Notes: generated by a model from the sequence alone, not told the origin. 64,000 nt of DNA from Pseudoalteromonas lipolytica (GCF_900116435.1 NZ_FPAZ01000016.1:1-64000); one strand, 5' to 3'; positions 50,159 to 59,186 are shown, numbered from the stretch's first letter. A program made the numbers and translations.

Positions 50159-52024
50159 TTATTGAATTACATTACACACTAAACAGCGTGCATAGACACC
50201 TTGTGGGTCGTTGTAATCTTTTAAATTATCAATTTCACTACTCAACTGCTTAACAAGGCTTTGTAAGTTAGCTTGTGTTGCAAGCACAGAGTCAGAAGAC
50301 TGCGACTTAGCTAAGAATGCTTGTACAGCAGCGGTGCCAAAAATATCCTGTAGCATTTGCTCTTGGGGTGTTAAAGATTGCTTGATGGTTTTAACATCGT
50401 AATGCTTTAATTTTGCAAGTTCTGCTGCCGCTTTAATCGCATCTTGTTTGTCACCTAGTTTATCAACTAAGCCAAGCTCTTTCGCCTGAGTGGCAATCCA
50501 CACACGCCCTTGGGCAATTTTATCAACTTGCTCAGGAGTCATATTGCGCGCTTCGGCTACAACGTTTAAGAAGCGTTTGTAGGCATTTTCTACACTGAGT
50601 TGAATGATGTCGGCCATTTTTTCATCCAGTGGGCGAGCAATAGAGAAGCCTGCTAAATCAGTAGTTGCAACACCATCTGAATAGATACCTAACTCAGCCA
50701 TGGTGTTTTCAAATGTCATAAAAGTACCAAAAACACCGATTGAACCTGTAATCGTACTTGGCGCTGCCCAAATCTCATTTGCAGCAGAGGCAATCCAATA
50801 CCCCCCCGAGGCCGCAACAGAACTCATTGACGCAATAACCGGTTTTCCTGCGGCTTTAAGTGCCAGAACTTCAGCACGAATAATCTCAGAGGCAAACATG
50901 CTACCACCGCCAGAGTCAATACGCAGAACCACAGCTTTTACTTTATCATCTAAGCGCGCTTTGCGAAGTAGGGCTGCGGTAGAATCACCGCCAATTTCAC
51001 CGGCTTTACGTTCACCATCAACAATCGTGCCTTTTGCTACGATTACCGCTACTTTTTCAGTAATAGGGTTATCAAATTCGATAGGAGGTTTAACCAGCGA
51101 TAAATATTCACGGAAGCTCACTTGCTTAAATGTTTTACCGGTTTCTTCTGTACCGACTAGGTCAATAAGTTGCTGGCGAATTTGTTGAGATGTTTTTAGT
51201 GAATCAACCCATTGATTGTTTAAGGCATAGTCACCTGAATTTCCATCCACTGCTTGCATTTTTGCAAGGTAAACATCCATATCTTCGTCAAAGTTACTTT
51301 CATCAAATGGGCGAGAAGCGGCAACATCTGACTTATATTCGTTCCAAAGTGCAGTTAACCATACTTGGTTGGCTTCTTTTGCTGCATCTGACATATCATT
51401 ACGAATAAATGGTTCAACTGCTGACTTGTACGTACCTACACGGAAAATATGCTGTGTTACTTTTAGCTTTTCAAGGGCGTCTTTAAAGTAAAGCGGGAAC
51501 ATGCCGTAACCTTCAATGCTGACACCACCATAAGGGTGCATAGACACTTCATTGGCATGTGCTGCAATATAGTACTGTGCTTGAGTGTAGTAATAGCCTG
51601 TAGCAATAACTTGTTTACCAGCGTCTTTGAACTCATCAATCGCTTTTGTTATTTGTTTAAGCTTATTGATATGCGCGCTTGGCATTTTTTGAAGATCAAG
51701 CAACATAACAGAGATACGGTCATCTTTTGCAGCTTGGTTGATAACTTCAATAATATCATCAAGCAAAATCTCTGAAGGTGCTTCTTTGCCCATAGTCGCA
51801 TCATTAATGGCTGCTTCTACAGGGTCAACATAGGTTTTCTCTTCAACGATAGGGCCATTTAAGTTTAGGCGCAGTACGGTTCCATCCGCGACTTTAACTT
51901 TGTCTTCTTCGCTAGTAATAGCGACGATAAAGAGTATTACTAGTATTAAAAATAATAGGTTTAGAACCAAACGGCGGGAAAAGTTTATCCCAGTCCATAT
52001 GCCTTTAAATATCTTTGCTAGCAA
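50159..52024 (-). CDS. sppA: Signal peptide peptidase SppA, 67-kDa type
   Basis: Inner-membrane protease that degrades cleaved signal peptides. 621 residues (E. coli 618), with an N-terminal anchor (about 16-38) and two ClpP-like halves. The catalytic Lys is in the first half (GTYKSAVEPF, about 199) and the Ser in the second (SMSSVAASGGYW, about 401), as in E. coli. The start is TTG 52024 with AAGGA 7 bases before; no ATG precedes the anchor. The very end, ARCLVCNVIQ, carries two Cys. A terminator separates it from ansA. Confidence 0.95.
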   Translation of the reverse strand: MLAKIFKGIWTGINFSRRLVLNLLFLILVILFIVAITSEEDKVKVADGTVLRLNLNGPIVEEKTYVDPVEAAINDATMGKEAPSEILLDDIIEVINQAAKDDRISVMLLDLQKMPSAHINKLKQITKAIDEFKDAGKQVIATGYYYTQAQYYIAAHANEVSMHPYGGVSIEGYGMFPLYFKDALEKLKVTQHIFRVGTYKSAVEPFIRNDMSDAAKEANQVWLTALWNEYKSDVAASRPFDESNFDEDMDVYLAKMQAVDGNSGDYALNNQWVDSLKTSQQIRQQLIDLVGTEETGKTFKQVSFREYLSLVKPPIEFDNPITEKVAVIVAKGTIVDGERKAGEIGGDSTAALLRKARLDDKVKAVVLRIDSGGGSMFASEIIRAEVLALKAAGKPVIASMSSVAASGGYWIASAANEIWAAPSTITGSIGVFGTFMTFENTMAELGIYSDGVATTDLAGFSIARPLDEKMADIIQLSVENAYKRFLNVVAEARNMTPEQVDKIAQGRVWIATQAKELGLVDKLGDKQDAIKAAAELAKLKHYDVKTIKQSLTPQEQMLQDIFGTAAVQAFLAKSQSSDSVLATQANLQSLVKQLSSEIDNLKDYNDPQGVYARCLVCNVIQ

Positions 52025-52222
52025 AATAATTCCTTAATTCAGTACAGCTTAGTAGTAATCCCATCTTAGCTTAGAATAATCTGAAATTTAACTGTTAAAT
52101 AGTAACAGAGTGTTTAAAACGAGAAATTGCGACAGTTAATTACTCGCTAAAAGTTGATTATTCTGGGTTATTACCGCAGAATCTAAACATCATAGAGGTT
52201 CGACCAGTTAACGGGGCAGACA

Positions 52223-54184
52223 ATGTTAGAACAAAAATTACAATTACCGCATACCGAACTTCGTAATCGTTTGGTTATGGGCTCAATGCACACCGGTCTT
52301 GAAGAGGGCTGGCATAATCGTAAACGGTTACGCGCATTTTATGAAGCACGTGCAAAAGGAGGCACAGGCTTAATTATTACCGGCGGGTATAGTCCGAATT
52401 TACGCGGTAAACTTACTCCATTTGCATCAACGTTTAGCTCATATTATGACGTTGTTAAACACCGTGCTTACACTGAAGCAGTACACCAGCATGGTGGGAA
52501 AATTTGTTTACAGCTTTTGCATGCAGGGCGTTATGCCTACCATCCATTTAATCATGCTCCTAGTGCGATTAAAGCGCCAATAAACCCATACAAACCAAAG
52601 GCGATGTCGCTTGGTGCCATTAAAAAAACCATAAAAGATTTTGCAAGCTCAGCGCGCTTAGCCGAAAAGGCGGGCTACGATGGTGTTGAGATCATGGGCT
52701 CAGAAGGCTACTTAATTAATGAGTTTATGGCGAATCATACTAATAAACGTAATGATGCTTATGGTGGTAGCTTAGAAAACCGAATGCGCCTAGCTGTTGA
52801 AATAGTGAAAGCAGTACGCGCAAAAGTCAGTGAAAAATTTATTATTATTTTTCGTTTATCAGTGATGGATTTAGTTCCTGACGGTTCTACTCCTGATGAA
52901 GTAAAGCAACAAGCTTTGGCGCTAGAAGAAGCCGGCGTTGATATCTTTAATACTGGTATAGGTTGGCATGAGGCTCGCGTCCCAACGATTGCCAGTATGG
53001 TTCCTCCTGGCGCATTTAAAGAGGCGTCAAAACGTTTAAAAGACACAGTCTCAGTTCCTGTGGTTGCGGTAAACCGTATTAACACCCCACAGATTGCTAA
53101 TAGTATTTTAGCGGCAGGAGAGTCAGACCTTATTTCGATGGCAAGACCACTTTTAGCTGATCCTGAGTTTTTTAATAAATACGTAAATAATAAAACTGAG
53201 CAGATAAATATTTGTATTGGTTGTAATCAGGGTTGTTTAGACCACGTATTTAAAAATAAACGTGCGACCTGTTTAGTGAACCCTCAAGCTGCATTTGAGC
53301 TTGAATATAGCCTAGAAAAAGCCGCGTCATCACGTTTAGTGTTAGTGGTAGGTGCAGGACCAGCTGGCCTTGCTGCGAGTTGCTATTTAGCGCAAAAAGG
53401 GCACAAAGTAACGCTCATTGAGCGTAAAGAGCAAATGGGCGGCCAGTTTAATTTAGCCATGCAAATACCCGGAAAAGAAGATTTTAATCACACGCTAAAT
53501 TATTTCACTAATGAACTTAAGCGTTTAAATGTTGAATTAAAATTGGGCACTGAGTTTTCAGATAACATGCTAAATCAATACGATGATGTTGTTTTTGCGA
53601 CCGGTGTTAGACCTCGTGAAGCTAAAATTGAATGTGCTGATGGTAAGCGTGTTTTTGCCTACGATGAAGTGATTAGAGGTGACGTTGAACTGGGTGAAAA
53701 AATTGCGATATTAGGCGCTGGAGGTATCGGTTTCGATATGGTGGCCTTTTTAAGTGAGCATAAAGATCAAACCATTGAAGAGTTTAAAACTCAATGGGGA
53801 ATAGAGTGTGAGCCACAACCTCACAAAGATAATCGCCAAATTTATATGCTAAAACGAAGCTCAGGTCGCTTTGGCAGTGAGCTGGGTAAAACGACGGGTT
53901 GGATCCACCGCCAAGTAGCAAAACAGCATGGTGTTAAACAAATTGCTGACTGCCAGTACATCAGTTTTGATAACCAAGGGTTAAAGATTACCGTAAAGGG
54001 TGAGGAACAGATACTTGATGTTGATACAGTGATTGCCTGTATTGGTCAGGTGTCTAACAGTGAACCATTTGCAGCGGAGGCTGAAAACGCAAAAGTGCAT
54101 GTGATAGGTGGTGCAAAACTGGCCGCGGCCATTGATGCAAAACGTGCTATTTTTGAAGCATTGCAAGTCGCACGCAAAATCTAA
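52223..54184 (+). CDS. fadH: NADPH-dependent 2,4-dienoyl-CoA reductase-like flavoprotein
   Basis: Old-yellow-enzyme family; FadH reduces 2,4-dienoyl-CoA during oxidation of unsaturated fatty acids. 653 residues (E. coli 672): TIM barrel with FMN (1-330), 4Fe-4S site CIGCNQGC...C (about 332-349), then FAD/NADPH domains (VVGAGPAGLAAS about 376, ILGAGGIGFD about 500). GSEGYLINEF and GIGWHEAR hold the Tyr and His used by FadH. The N-terminus differs from E. coli (HNRKRLRAFYEARAKGG), so a related substrate is possible. Confidence 0.87.
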   Translation: MLEQKLQLPHTELRNRLVMGSMHTGLEEGWHNRKRLRAFYEARAKGGTGLIITGGYSPNLRGKLTPFASTFSSYYDVVKHRAYTEAVHQHGGKICLQLLHAGRYAYHPFNHAPSAIKAPINPYKPKAMSLGAIKKTIKDFASSARLAEKAGYDGVEIMGSEGYLINEFMANHTNKRNDAYGGSLENRMRLAVEIVKAVRAKVSEKFIIIFRLSVMDLVPDGSTPDEVKQQALALEEAGVDIFNTGIGWHEARVPTIASMVPPGAFKEASKRLKDTVSVPVVAVNRINTPQIANSILAAGESDLISMARPLLADPEFFNKYVNNKTEQINICIGCNQGCLDHVFKNKRATCLVNPQAAFELEYSLEKAASSRLVLVVGAGPAGLAASCYLAQKGHKVTLIERKEQMGGQFNLAMQIPGKEDFNHTLNYFTNELKRLNVELKLGTEFSDNMLNQYDDVVFATGVRPREAKIECADGKRVFAYDEVIRGDVELGEKIAILGAGGIGFDMVAFLSEHKDQTIEEFKTQWGIECEPQPHKDNRQIYMLKRSSGRFGSELGKTTGWIHRQVAKQHGVKQIADCQYISFDNQGLKITVKGEEQILDVDTVIACIGQVSNSEPFAAEAENAKVHVIGGAKLAAAIDAKRAIFEALQVARKI

Positions 54185-54246
54185 CTGAAAGATAACCACA
54201 TTGTTAGCGGTCTTATTGATTAATCTATTTTAGTCATGAGACCGCT

Positions 54247-54948
54247 ATGCACATTACACATACCTATCAAACAATCTTCAAACGTCTGCAGTGTTTAGAG
54301 GGGATACCCGCTTTAATTTTTCGCTTAATCTTAGCGCCGGTTATGATAATCGCAGGATTTAACAAGTTAGCGTTGAGCGGAGATGTCTCGCATTTTTACC
54401 AATATTTTCTTGCATCTGATGACATCGTTACATGGTTTGGTAACAAAGAATGGGGCTTAGGTTTACCGATGCCTGCACTACTGGCATTTTTGGCCGCATG
54501 GGCAGAGTTTCTTGGCGGTATACTGCTATTTTTGGGGCTGTTTACACGTCTTACCGCTATTCCATTAATGATTACGATGTGTGTGGCTGCGACTAGCGTA
54601 CACGTTGATAATGGCTGGTTTGCTGTCACGCCTACAGATGCCAGTACCAGTCCTGCAAGAGTATTAAGCTGGCTACAAATACCAGGTGCACAAGCAAGCC
54701 TAGACAACTCCTCAGCGGCAGCTGAGCGCTTAACAAAAATGCGCGACTTATTAGAAACCCACGGTTTTACTGATTATTTATATGAAACAGGGCGCCCTGT
54801 GATTTTAAATAACGGAATGGAGTTTTCTGTTATTTATTTTGCGATGCTGTTAGGCCTATTTTTTACAGGCGGGGGACGCTATGTCAGTCTCGATTACTGG
54901 TTTAGCAGAAAGTACCGTAATCGCTTTATTGATAATGAAGTTAAATGA
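54247..54948 (+). CDS. DoxX family membrane protein
   Basis: 233 residues with four membrane helices (about 21-42, 75-98, 100-119, 195-215). The DoxX pattern is IFRLILAPVMIIAGFNKL, then AAWAEFLGGILLFLGLFTRLTAIPLM. A soluble insert of about 60 residues lies between helices 3 and 4. DoxX proteins are quinone-linked or stress-related in a few organisms, but no function is firmly known. It lies 62 bases after fadH and may share its transcript. Confidence 0.85.
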   Translation: MHITHTYQTIFKRLQCLEGIPALIFRLILAPVMIIAGFNKLALSGDVSHFYQYFLASDDIVTWFGNKEWGLGLPMPALLAFLAAWAEFLGGILLFLGLFTRLTAIPLMITMCVAATSVHVDNGWFAVTPTDASTSPARVLSWLQIPGAQASLDNSSAAAERLTKMRDLLETHGFTDYLYETGRPVILNNGMEFSVIYFAMLLGLFFTGGGRYVSLDYWFSRKYRNRFIDNEVK

Positions 54949-55009
54949 TAAGCTTACATTTTATTGCCTGTATTAACGGGCATCGTATTTAAGAATTTAC
55001 GGAATAATA

Positions 55010-55558
55010 ATGGACGCTTTAACGCTTTTACAAACACGACAGTCAGATCCACGTTTAATTTCACCGGGTCCAACAGAAGAACAGCTTTCAATTATTCAGC
55101 GCGCTGCGATTAAAGTCCCCGATCATGGTTGCATTGCGCCGTGGCGTTTTATCGTGGTGGAAGGCGAAGCACGCCATAAATTAGGTGAGATCTATCACCA
55201 AGCCGCTATCGAAGAGCAGCAAGATGACCGCGTAATTGAGCGGGCAAAAGAGCTCCCCCTCAGAGCACCTATGGTGATAATCGCAATTGCCGATGTAAAA
55301 GAAAACCCAAAAGTACCGCGGATAGAGCAGGTGCAAAGTGCTGGGTGCGCTGTGTTAGCAATGCAACAAGCTGCATTCGCTCAGGGATTAGGTGGCATTT
55401 GGCGCACAGGCTACTTTGCGCAAAGTCCAGCTGTTAAACACGCGCTTGGTTGCAAAGCAGAGGATGAAATTGTCGGCTACTTGTATATAGGCACACCTGA
55501 GGTAGATATTAAAAAGCCCATTCGTCATAAACCAGACACTTTTTTTGAGAAACTGTAA
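55010..55558 (+). CDS. ydjA: Nitroreductase family protein (YdjA-like)
   Basis: FMN-dependent NAD(P)H oxidoreductase; natural substrate unknown. 182 residues, the minimal size, tracking E. coli YdjA (183): MDALTLLQTRQS, VPDHGCIAPWRFIVVEGE, LRAPMVI, VPRIEQVQSAGCAVLAMQQAA and GGIWRTG. In E. coli ydjA is next to sppA and ansA, also the case here within 5 kb. It follows the DoxX gene by 61 bases. Confidence 0.9.
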   Translation: MDALTLLQTRQSDPRLISPGPTEEQLSIIQRAAIKVPDHGCIAPWRFIVVEGEARHKLGEIYHQAAIEEQQDDRVIERAKELPLRAPMVIIAIADVKENPKVPRIEQVQSAGCAVLAMQQAAFAQGLGGIWRTGYFAQSPAVKHALGCKAEDEIVGYLYIGTPEVDIKKPIRHKPDTFFEKL

Positions 55559-55758
55559 GTTAAGGGAACTTTTTAGCATCACAAGAGTCATACCTGATTA
55601 AGCTTGCTTATGTTACTTTTTTTCAAGTTGTGGCTTTGCTGTAAGAAGCGCTTGGATGCAAAAACTTAATTATTCTTCTTCAGTATGTTTTTTAATCGGT
55701 TGTTTTTTGTTAACGTATGGATAGTCTTAGAAAAATAACGATAAAGAAGACGAGAAAA

Positions 55759-56136
55759 ATGGGAAACTTATTTTTACGTGAAAAAGAAAATTGGTTCGCT
55801 TGGTCTCTTTGGGGCATTGTTGGTGCAGTGATCACTTTGTTTGTTGCACTCTCGACAAAAGCACCTCAGTTTTTAGGTTTATCAGCGGTCGGTGTTTTGT
55901 TTCTACTTACCTGGTGGATGCACAGTACAAAACGTTTTGATTTTGGGCGTGCGTTTAAAGTCTGTTGTTATGTTTTAACGTTTAGCAGTCTACCGGCCTT
56001 TTTACTGGTGATTGTGCCAAATCACAATATGAATAAAATAGACATTATTGTTCAGACACTCGGCTTTGCACTAATCAGTTTATTCGTCTGTTTAATTTGT
56101 TCATGGATTGCCCGCAGACCAAAGCAATATTATTGA
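55759..56136 (+). CDS. Small membrane protein, function unknown
   Basis: 125 residues from ATG 55759, which has GAG 5 bases before; an ATG at 55717 would add a 14-residue basic leader but lacks a ribosome site. About four membrane helices: 14-33, 38-55, 66-90, 96-118, and a basic end. No family recognised. It is alone between the nitroreductase gene and tRNA-Ser. Base use is like its neighbours. Confidence 0.65.
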   Translation: MGNLFLREKENWFAWSLWGIVGAVITLFVALSTKAPQFLGLSAVGVLFLLTWWMHSTKRFDFGRAFKVCCYVLTFSSLPAFLLVIVPNHNMNKIDIIVQTLGFALISLFVCLICSWIARRPKQYY

Positions 56137-56170
56137 TTTAAATTTTTTAGGCTTTTTTTACAGTTAAGTC

Positions 56171-56199
56171 TTTACAATGAAAGCTGTAAGCACTATTAT
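56171..56199 (+). promoter_or_regulatory. tRNA-Ser promoter with GC-rich discriminator
   Basis: -35 TTTACA (56171-56176), 17 bases, -10 TATTAT (56194-56199), then GCGCGCCG. A GC-rich stretch between -10 and start is the mark of stringent control by ppGpp in stable-RNA promoters. The mature tRNA begins at 56211. Confidence 0.7.
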
Positions 56200-56210
56200 G
56201 CGCGCCGTAC

Positions 56211-56301
56211 GGAGAGATGGCAGAGTGGTCGAATGCACCGGTCTTGAAAACCGGCAGGGGTTTGTAGCCCCTCTAGGGTTCAAATCCCTATCTCTCCACC
56301 A
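56211..56301 (+). tRNA. tRNA-Ser (anticodon UGA)
   Basis: 91 bases with encoded CCA. Acceptor GGAGAGA/TCTCTCC; anticodon stem CCGGT/ACCGG with loop CTTGAAA (TGA at 56245-56247); long variable arm built on GGGG/CCCC, as in all class II serine tRNAs; T arm AGGG-TTCAAAT-CCCT. The discriminator base before CCA is A (56298), whereas E. coli serine tRNAs have G. It has its own promoter and terminator. Confidence 0.97.
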
Positions 56302-56309
56302 TTATTTTT

Positions 56310-56336
56310 AAAAAACCGCCTACAGGGCGGTTTTTT
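56310..56336 (+). terminator. Terminator of tRNA-Ser
   Basis: Stem CCGCC/GGCGG extended by A-U pairs, loop TACAG, followed by T6, nine bases after the tRNA end. Confidence 0.85.
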
Positions 56337-56354
56337 GCTATCTGGAGATAAGTC

Positions 56355-56756
56355 ATGTCAACAAGCGAGTCTTCGTCTACTTTTAAACACCTTATAAAAC
56401 ATATTCTGTTTTGGAGTGTTTTTTCTTATTTTTATCATAGCGGCGTGAATGTTCTAGTTGCTATGGCACATGATGCAAAGCCAGAGCATGGTTTACTCAC
56501 ATCGATTGCTTATGGCATCGGTTTTAATGTGCTGGTTGGTCACTTAATTGGAAAATATGATAAGCATTGGCCTGTTATAGCTGCACTGTATATCGCATCA
56601 GTTGGCTTGTTAATTGTGCCACTTGTTATACTCGGTAAAGCAGGATTGATGGATGTTTATTTTATTGTCGCAATGATCTTAAGTTTACCAACGTCAACCT
56701 TTGTCATTGAAAAAATAAAGCAGCGAATTAGTTTAAACACTGAGCAAACGCAGTAA
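56355..56756 (+). CDS. Small membrane protein, function unknown
   Basis: 133 residues with about four membrane helices (14-36, 46-66, 73-94, 98-116). No family recognised. GGAGAT lies 7 bases before the ATG, which supports real translation. It begins 18 bases after the tRNA-Ser terminator and has no visible promoter of its own there, so read-through from the tRNA may drive it. Confidence 0.7.
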   Translation: MSTSESSSTFKHLIKHILFWSVFSYFYHSGVNVLVAMAHDAKPEHGLLTSIAYGIGFNVLVGHLIGKYDKHWPVIAALYIASVGLLIVPLVILGKAGLMDVYFIVAMILSLPTSTFVIEKIKQRISLNTEQTQ

Positions 56757-56827
56757 ACTAAGCATTATTCGTTGTTTTTTTATGTTAGTATAAATGCATC
56801 TTTTAACTAATAAACGTGAATTTAAAC

Positions 56828-57445
56828 ATGTCAGATATTTTTACAACAGACGCTGAAAAAGCAAGCTACGGTATTGGTTTACAAATGGGTGAGCAACTTA
56901 AAGCTAACCCTTTTGAAGGTTTAAACCTAAACTCAGTTTTTGAAGGTATGAAAGACGCATACGCAGGAAGTGATTTCCAAGTTGAGATCCCTGCAATTCA
57001 AGCTGCTTTCGAAAAAATCAATGCAGAAATCCAAGCTCGTCGTGAAGAAGAAGCTAAAGTACTTGCTGCTGAAGGTGTTGCGTTCTTAGAAGAAAATGCA
57101 AAACGTCCAGAAATTACGGTAACCGAATCAGGCTTACAGTACGAAGTATTAACAGCGGGTGAGGGTGAAAAGCCAACTGCTGAGTCTACAATTCGTGCTC
57201 ATTACCACGGTACATTAATTAACGGTACTGTTTTTGACAGCTCTTATGAGCGTGGTCAACCTGCTGAATTCCCAGTAAGCGGTGTTATCAAAGGTTGGAC
57301 TGAAGCGGTACAAATGATGGGTACTGGTTCAAAATGGCGTTTATACGTACCACACGAACTTGCCTATGGTGAGCGTGGCGCAGGTGCTGCAATCGCACCT
57401 TTCTCAACATTAATCTTTGATGTTGAGTTACTAGAAATTATCTAA
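56828..57445 (+). CDS. fklB: FKBP-type peptidyl-prolyl isomerase, FklB
   Basis: Speeds proline isomerisation during folding. 205 residues from ATG 56828 (E. coli FklB 206): N-terminal dimerisation helices (ASYGIGLQMGEQL, AAEGVAFLEENAKR) and FKBP domain (about 105-205: HYHGTLINGTVFDSS, GVIKGWTEAVQMM, VPHELAYGERGAG). No signal peptide, so it is cytoplasmic. A GTG 12 bases upstream is an alternative start. The Shine-Dalgarno is poor. Confidence 0.94.
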   Translation: MSDIFTTDAEKASYGIGLQMGEQLKANPFEGLNLNSVFEGMKDAYAGSDFQVEIPAIQAAFEKINAEIQARREEEAKVLAAEGVAFLEENAKRPEITVTESGLQYEVLTAGEGEKPTAESTIRAHYHGTLINGTVFDSSYERGQPAEFPVSGVIKGWTEAVQMMGTGSKWRLYVPHELAYGERGAGAAIAPFSTLIFDVELLEII

Positions 57446-57458
57446 TTAATTTCTACAG

Positions 57459-57495
57459 ACATAAAAAAACCTGCTTAATGCAGGTTTTTTTATGT
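57459..57495. terminator. Two-way terminator between fklB and fur
   Basis: A 16-pair perfect stem (57459-57474/57480-57495), loop TTAAT, with seven A and seven T inside its arms; serves both converging genes. Confidence 0.88.
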
Positions 57496-57507
57496 CTAAA
57501 TCAAATT

Positions 57508-57951
57508 TTAACTATTTGATTCAGCGAACTCTTTGCACTTAGCAGTGTCTTCGCATTCACCATAAAGGTAAAGAGAGTGGTTTGTTAGTTTAATACCGTT
57601 CTCTTTTGCGATTTCTTCTTGGCGACGTTCAATCGTATCATCTTCGAACTCAACAACTTTACCACATTTTAAACACACTAAGTGGTCGTGGTGAGTACTA
57701 CCCGATAATTCAAAAACTGACTTGCCACCTTCAAAATGATGACGAGACACAATACCTGCATCGTCGAATTGGTTTAAAACACGATAGACAGTTGCAAGAC
57801 CAATCTCTTCGCCAATGTCTAACAGAATTTTATAGACATCTTCAGCGCTGATGTGTTGGTTGTCTGGAGATTGTAGAATCTCTAAAATTTTAATACGCGG
57901 CAGTGTTACTTTTAACCCTGCTTTTTTTAATTCCAAGTTGTGATCAGTCAT
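57508..57951 (-). CDS. fur: Ferric uptake regulator Fur
   Basis: Iron-dependent repressor. 147 residues (E. coli 148): winged helix (LKKAGLKVTLPRIKILEILQ, GLATVYRVLNQFDDAGIV), the metal-site GSTHHDHLVCLKCGKVVEF (about 85-103) with HHDH and C-x-x-C, and a C-terminal C-x4-C (CEDTAKC) for structural zinc. It lies downstream of fldA on the same strand, as in E. coli. The 190-base spacer before it has inverted repeats but no Fur box that I could pick out. Confidence 0.98.
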   Translation of the reverse strand: MTDHNLELKKAGLKVTLPRIKILEILQSPDNQHISAEDVYKILLDIGEEIGLATVYRVLNQFDDAGIVSRHHFEGGKSVFELSGSTHHDHLVCLKCGKVVEFEDDTIERRQEEIAKENGIKLTNHSLYLYGECEDTAKCKEFAESNS

Positions 57952-58141
57952 TAAATCTGTCTCAATTTTATTTATTTATACTAGGCATCATAAAGATGCA
58001 CACGACACATTAGCAAATATTAGAATAACGTGCCTAGTTACTAAGTGCAAAGAACAATTCGTTTAATTGCCGATTTTTTAGACAAAAATGAACTGGTTGT
58101 GCATCTTTACATCAGCTAGTAAATGCGAGTAGTACTTGTTA

Positions 58142-58669
58142 TTAATCAGCAAGTTCTGCTAAACACATTTCTTCATAAACTTGAGCACACCACTCTTTAA
58201 CACGCTTTTCAGTAAGTTCTGGCTGACGGTCTTCATCAATGCCTAGGCCTACAAAGTGATTATCATCAATGACCGCTTTTGAGGCTTCGAAGTCGTAACC
58301 TTCAGTAGGCCAGTGACCCACAACTATAGCACCACGTTCAGTAACGATATCGTTGATCATGCCCATCGCATCTAAGAAATACTCAGCATAGTCTTCTTGG
58401 TCACCGCAACCAAAAATAGCAACAAGTTTACCATCGAAGTCTACTTCTTCTAACTCAGGGAAAAAATCATCCCAGTCACATTGCGCTTCGCCATAGTACC
58501 AAGTGGGGATACCGAATAACAATAAATCGAATTCAGCAATCTCTTCTTTAGAACTTTTTGCAATATCGTGAACAGCAACGAGCTTTTTACCTAATTCTTT
58601 CTGAATCATTTTTGCTACGTGTTCAGTATTGCCTGTATCGCTTCCGAAAAAAATACCTACGCTTGACAT
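58142..58669 (-). CDS. fldA: Flavodoxin, long-chain type
   Basis: FMN electron carrier for low-potential reductions (e.g. radical-SAM enzymes). 175 residues (E. coli FldA 176): phosphate loop GSDTGNTEHVAK (9-20), FGIPTWYYGEAQCDWDDF with the FMN-stacking Trp and the long-chain insert, IFGCGDQEDYAEYFLDA. It lies 14 bases after ybfE and upstream of fur, the E. coli order ybfF-ybfE-fldA-fur. Confidence 0.97.
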   Translation of the reverse strand: MSSVGIFFGSDTGNTEHVAKMIQKELGKKLVAVHDIAKSSKEEIAEFDLLLFGIPTWYYGEAQCDWDDFFPELEEVDFDGKLVAIFGCGDQEDYAEYFLDAMGMINDIVTERGAIVVGHWPTEGYDFEASKAVIDDNHFVGLGIDEDRQPELTEKRVKEWCAQVYEEMCLAELAD

Positions 58670-58683
58670 GGATTTAAAACCTT

Positions 58684-58962
58684 CTATCTATCAATAGCCA
58701 ATCTTTCTTGTAAAATTGTTTCAATCAACGCGCTACGGCTAATATTCTGCGCATCGGCCATATCGCTTAGTGCTTGATATAACTGTGATGAAACCTTAAA
58801 TTCTACACGCTTTAAACCACGTGCTTTGTCTCGTTTTATTTGATTACGTTTGTTGACTTTCAACTGCATGTCACGTGGTAGGGGATTTGTTTTTGGTCTA
58901 CCAGGACGCTTTTCGTATTCAAATAAATCGGGTGTTGTTCTATCTGTTTCTGACTTTGCCAT
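58684..58962 (-). CDS. ybfE: YbfE family protein, ribbon-helix-helix-like
   Basis: 92 residues from ATG 58962: MAKSETDRTTPDLFEYEKRPGRPKTNPLPR, then RGLKRVEFKVS and an RSALIETIL helix, very like E. coli YbfE (97), which belongs to the LexA regulon and has a CopB/RHH-type fold. Probably a small DNA-binding protein. A longer frame back to 59049 overlaps the DUF2788 gene and is not supported. No LexA box was seen in the 300 bases upstream. Lies between ybfF/DUF2788 and fldA. Confidence 0.92.
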   Translation of the reverse strand: MAKSETDRTTPDLFEYEKRPGRPKTNPLPRDMQLKVNKRNQIKRDKARGLKRVEFKVSSQLYQALSDMADAQNISRSALIETILQERLAIDR

Positions 58963-58964
58963 GC

Positions 58965-59186
58965 CTAGCCTACACCTGCGCCTTGCCAGAAGACTTGAAT
59001 AAGTCCTTTTGCTATAAAACCAGAGCAGCCTAAAAATAGCACTAACCAAACGATGTATCGGCCAAATCGGGGCACGTCACCTTTCTTTAGTACGTCTTGA
59101 ATTGCCATACCAATAAAAAAGAAAATGCCGGCTAAGCCAAAATACAACCCTAAGGTATCAAATTCGTTAATTAACTGACTGACCAT
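58965..59186 (-). CDS. DUF2788 small membrane protein
   Basis: 73 residues from ATG 59186, with two membrane helices (about 13-32 and 43-63) and KKGDVPRFGRYIVW between. The pattern matches DUF2788, common in gammaproteobacteria near ybfE/fldA. Function unknown. A TTG six codons earlier lies on top of the GAAGG ribosome-site candidate and is less likely. Two bases separate its stop from the ybfE start, so translation is likely coupled. Confidence 0.8.
   Translation of the reverse strand: MVSQLINEFDTLGLYFGLAGIFFFIGMAIQDVLKKGDVPRFGRYIVWLVLFLGCSGFIAKGLIQVFWQGAGVG

Noticed and set aside
50700..51188. 162-codon plus-strand open frame inside sppA
   Set aside because: Opposite the catalytic second half of sppA; its composition mirrors the sense codons. 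Not a gene.
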